Source: Gammaproteobacteria bacterium (GTDB taxonomy: Bacteria > Pseudomonadota > Gammaproteobacteria > Steroidobacterales > Woeseiaceae). Taken from it: a stretch of DNA of 5,982 nucleotides. Numbering within the stretch: position 1 is the stretch's first letter; every line of letters begins with the position of its first letter. The DNA lies in contig DAOWGY010000364.1 of the NCBI GenBank assembly GCA_030641695.1, positions 1-5,982 on the forward strand, read 5' to 3'. The notes beneath the pieces are model-generated. The model was not told the origin of the DNA. It did not search any database and was given only the letters and a program-made list of their open reading frames with translations. Position numbers and translations under genes: made by a program. This document shows positions 5,836 to 5,982 of the stretch, one piece after another.

Positions 5836-5982
5836 AACCGCATCGAACTGGCGATCCGTTCAACGGTTGCATCCGGCACTTCACCCACAGCCGTCACGCG
5901 GAACTCGTCGATATTCGTGCTGTAGGAATTGGAAGCGCCGACGCGCGAGCGCTTTGCCGTCTGCTTTTCATTCCCTGTCGCG
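5826..5982 (-). CDS. rseB: Sigma-E regulatory protein RseB/MucB, C-terminal fragment
   Basis: The last 51 codons and a TAG stop of a gene entering from the right edge; the first full codon begins at 5981. The translated tail includes RVGASNSYS and then FRVTAVGEVPDATVERIAS, which I recognise as the C-terminal end of the RseB/MucB family: the small third-quarter strand, the VGEVP turn and the final amphipathic helix. Known of the family: RseB is periplasmic, binds the anti-sigma factor RseA/MucA and shields it from DegS-type cleavage until lipoprotein or LPS signals displace it, so it restrains sigma-E. The assignment is reinforced by rseC directly downstream. The N-terminus, signal peptide and lipid-binding domain lie outside the window. 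The stop codon sits inside a short tandem repeat (5798-5835). Identification rests on a short tail plus synteny. Confidence 0.85.
   Translation of the reverse strand, partial: ATGNEKQTAKRSRVGASNSYSTNIDEFRVTAVGEVPDATVERIASSMRLHQ

Noticed and set aside
5750..5884. Upstream extension of rseC to the ATG at 5884 (45 extra residues)
   Set aside because: It overlaps rseB in another frame, is low-complexity Ser/Thr sequence from the 15-mer repeat, and the family N-terminus begins at 5749.

Overview
The window is an almost gene-saturated stretch of a bacterial chromosome, with every supported gene on the minus strand, so transcription runs from high to low coordinates. The order is rseB/mucB (3' end only) - rseC/mucC - glutaredoxin-like gene - lepA - lepB - DUF4845 gene - rnc - era - recO (5' end only). 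This closely follows the sigma-E (rpoE/algU-mucABC) to lepA-lepB-rnc-era-recO neighbourhood of Gammaproteobacteria. The DUF4845 gene between lepB and rnc, and the glutaredoxin-like gene before lepA, point to a Pseudomonas-, Xanthomonas- or Chromatiales-like lineage rather than an enteric one. The genus cannot be named from this sequence.

Region 5982-5288 holds the end of the envelope-stress module. It contains the C-terminus of RseB (periplasmic brake on sigma-E release) and a complete RseC, a small two-helix membrane protein with a cytoplasmic cysteine cluster. Region 5287-5030 is a small CxxC thioredoxin-fold protein whose ATG directly follows the rseC stop. Region 4961-2403 carries lepA (ribosomal elongation factor 4) and lepB (signal peptidase I), 12 bases apart. 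Region 2294-1869 is a small membrane-anchored DUF4845 protein. Region 1812-1 carries rnc (RNase III), era (30S assembly GTPase, overlapping rnc by 8 bases) and the start of recO (recombinational repair), 4 bases after era.

The set joins envelope homeostasis and protein export (RseB, RseC, LepB) to translation and ribosome biogenesis (LepA, RNase III, Era) and DNA repair (RecO). Only four gaps exceed 50 bases: 76 bases rseB-rseC, 68 glutaredoxin-lepA, 108 lepB-DUF4845 and 56 DUF4845-rnc. Each holds a small repeat or potential RNA structure, described below. No insertion sequence, tRNA, rRNA, CRISPR array, convincing promoter or intrinsic terminator was seen.

This is ordinary core genome. I see no undescribed multi-gene system. 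The points of interest are modest: a redox-themed rseC/glutaredoxin pair, a missing mucD, hairpins before DUF4845 and rnc, two TTG starts, and a 15-base tandem repeat spanning the rseB stop codon.
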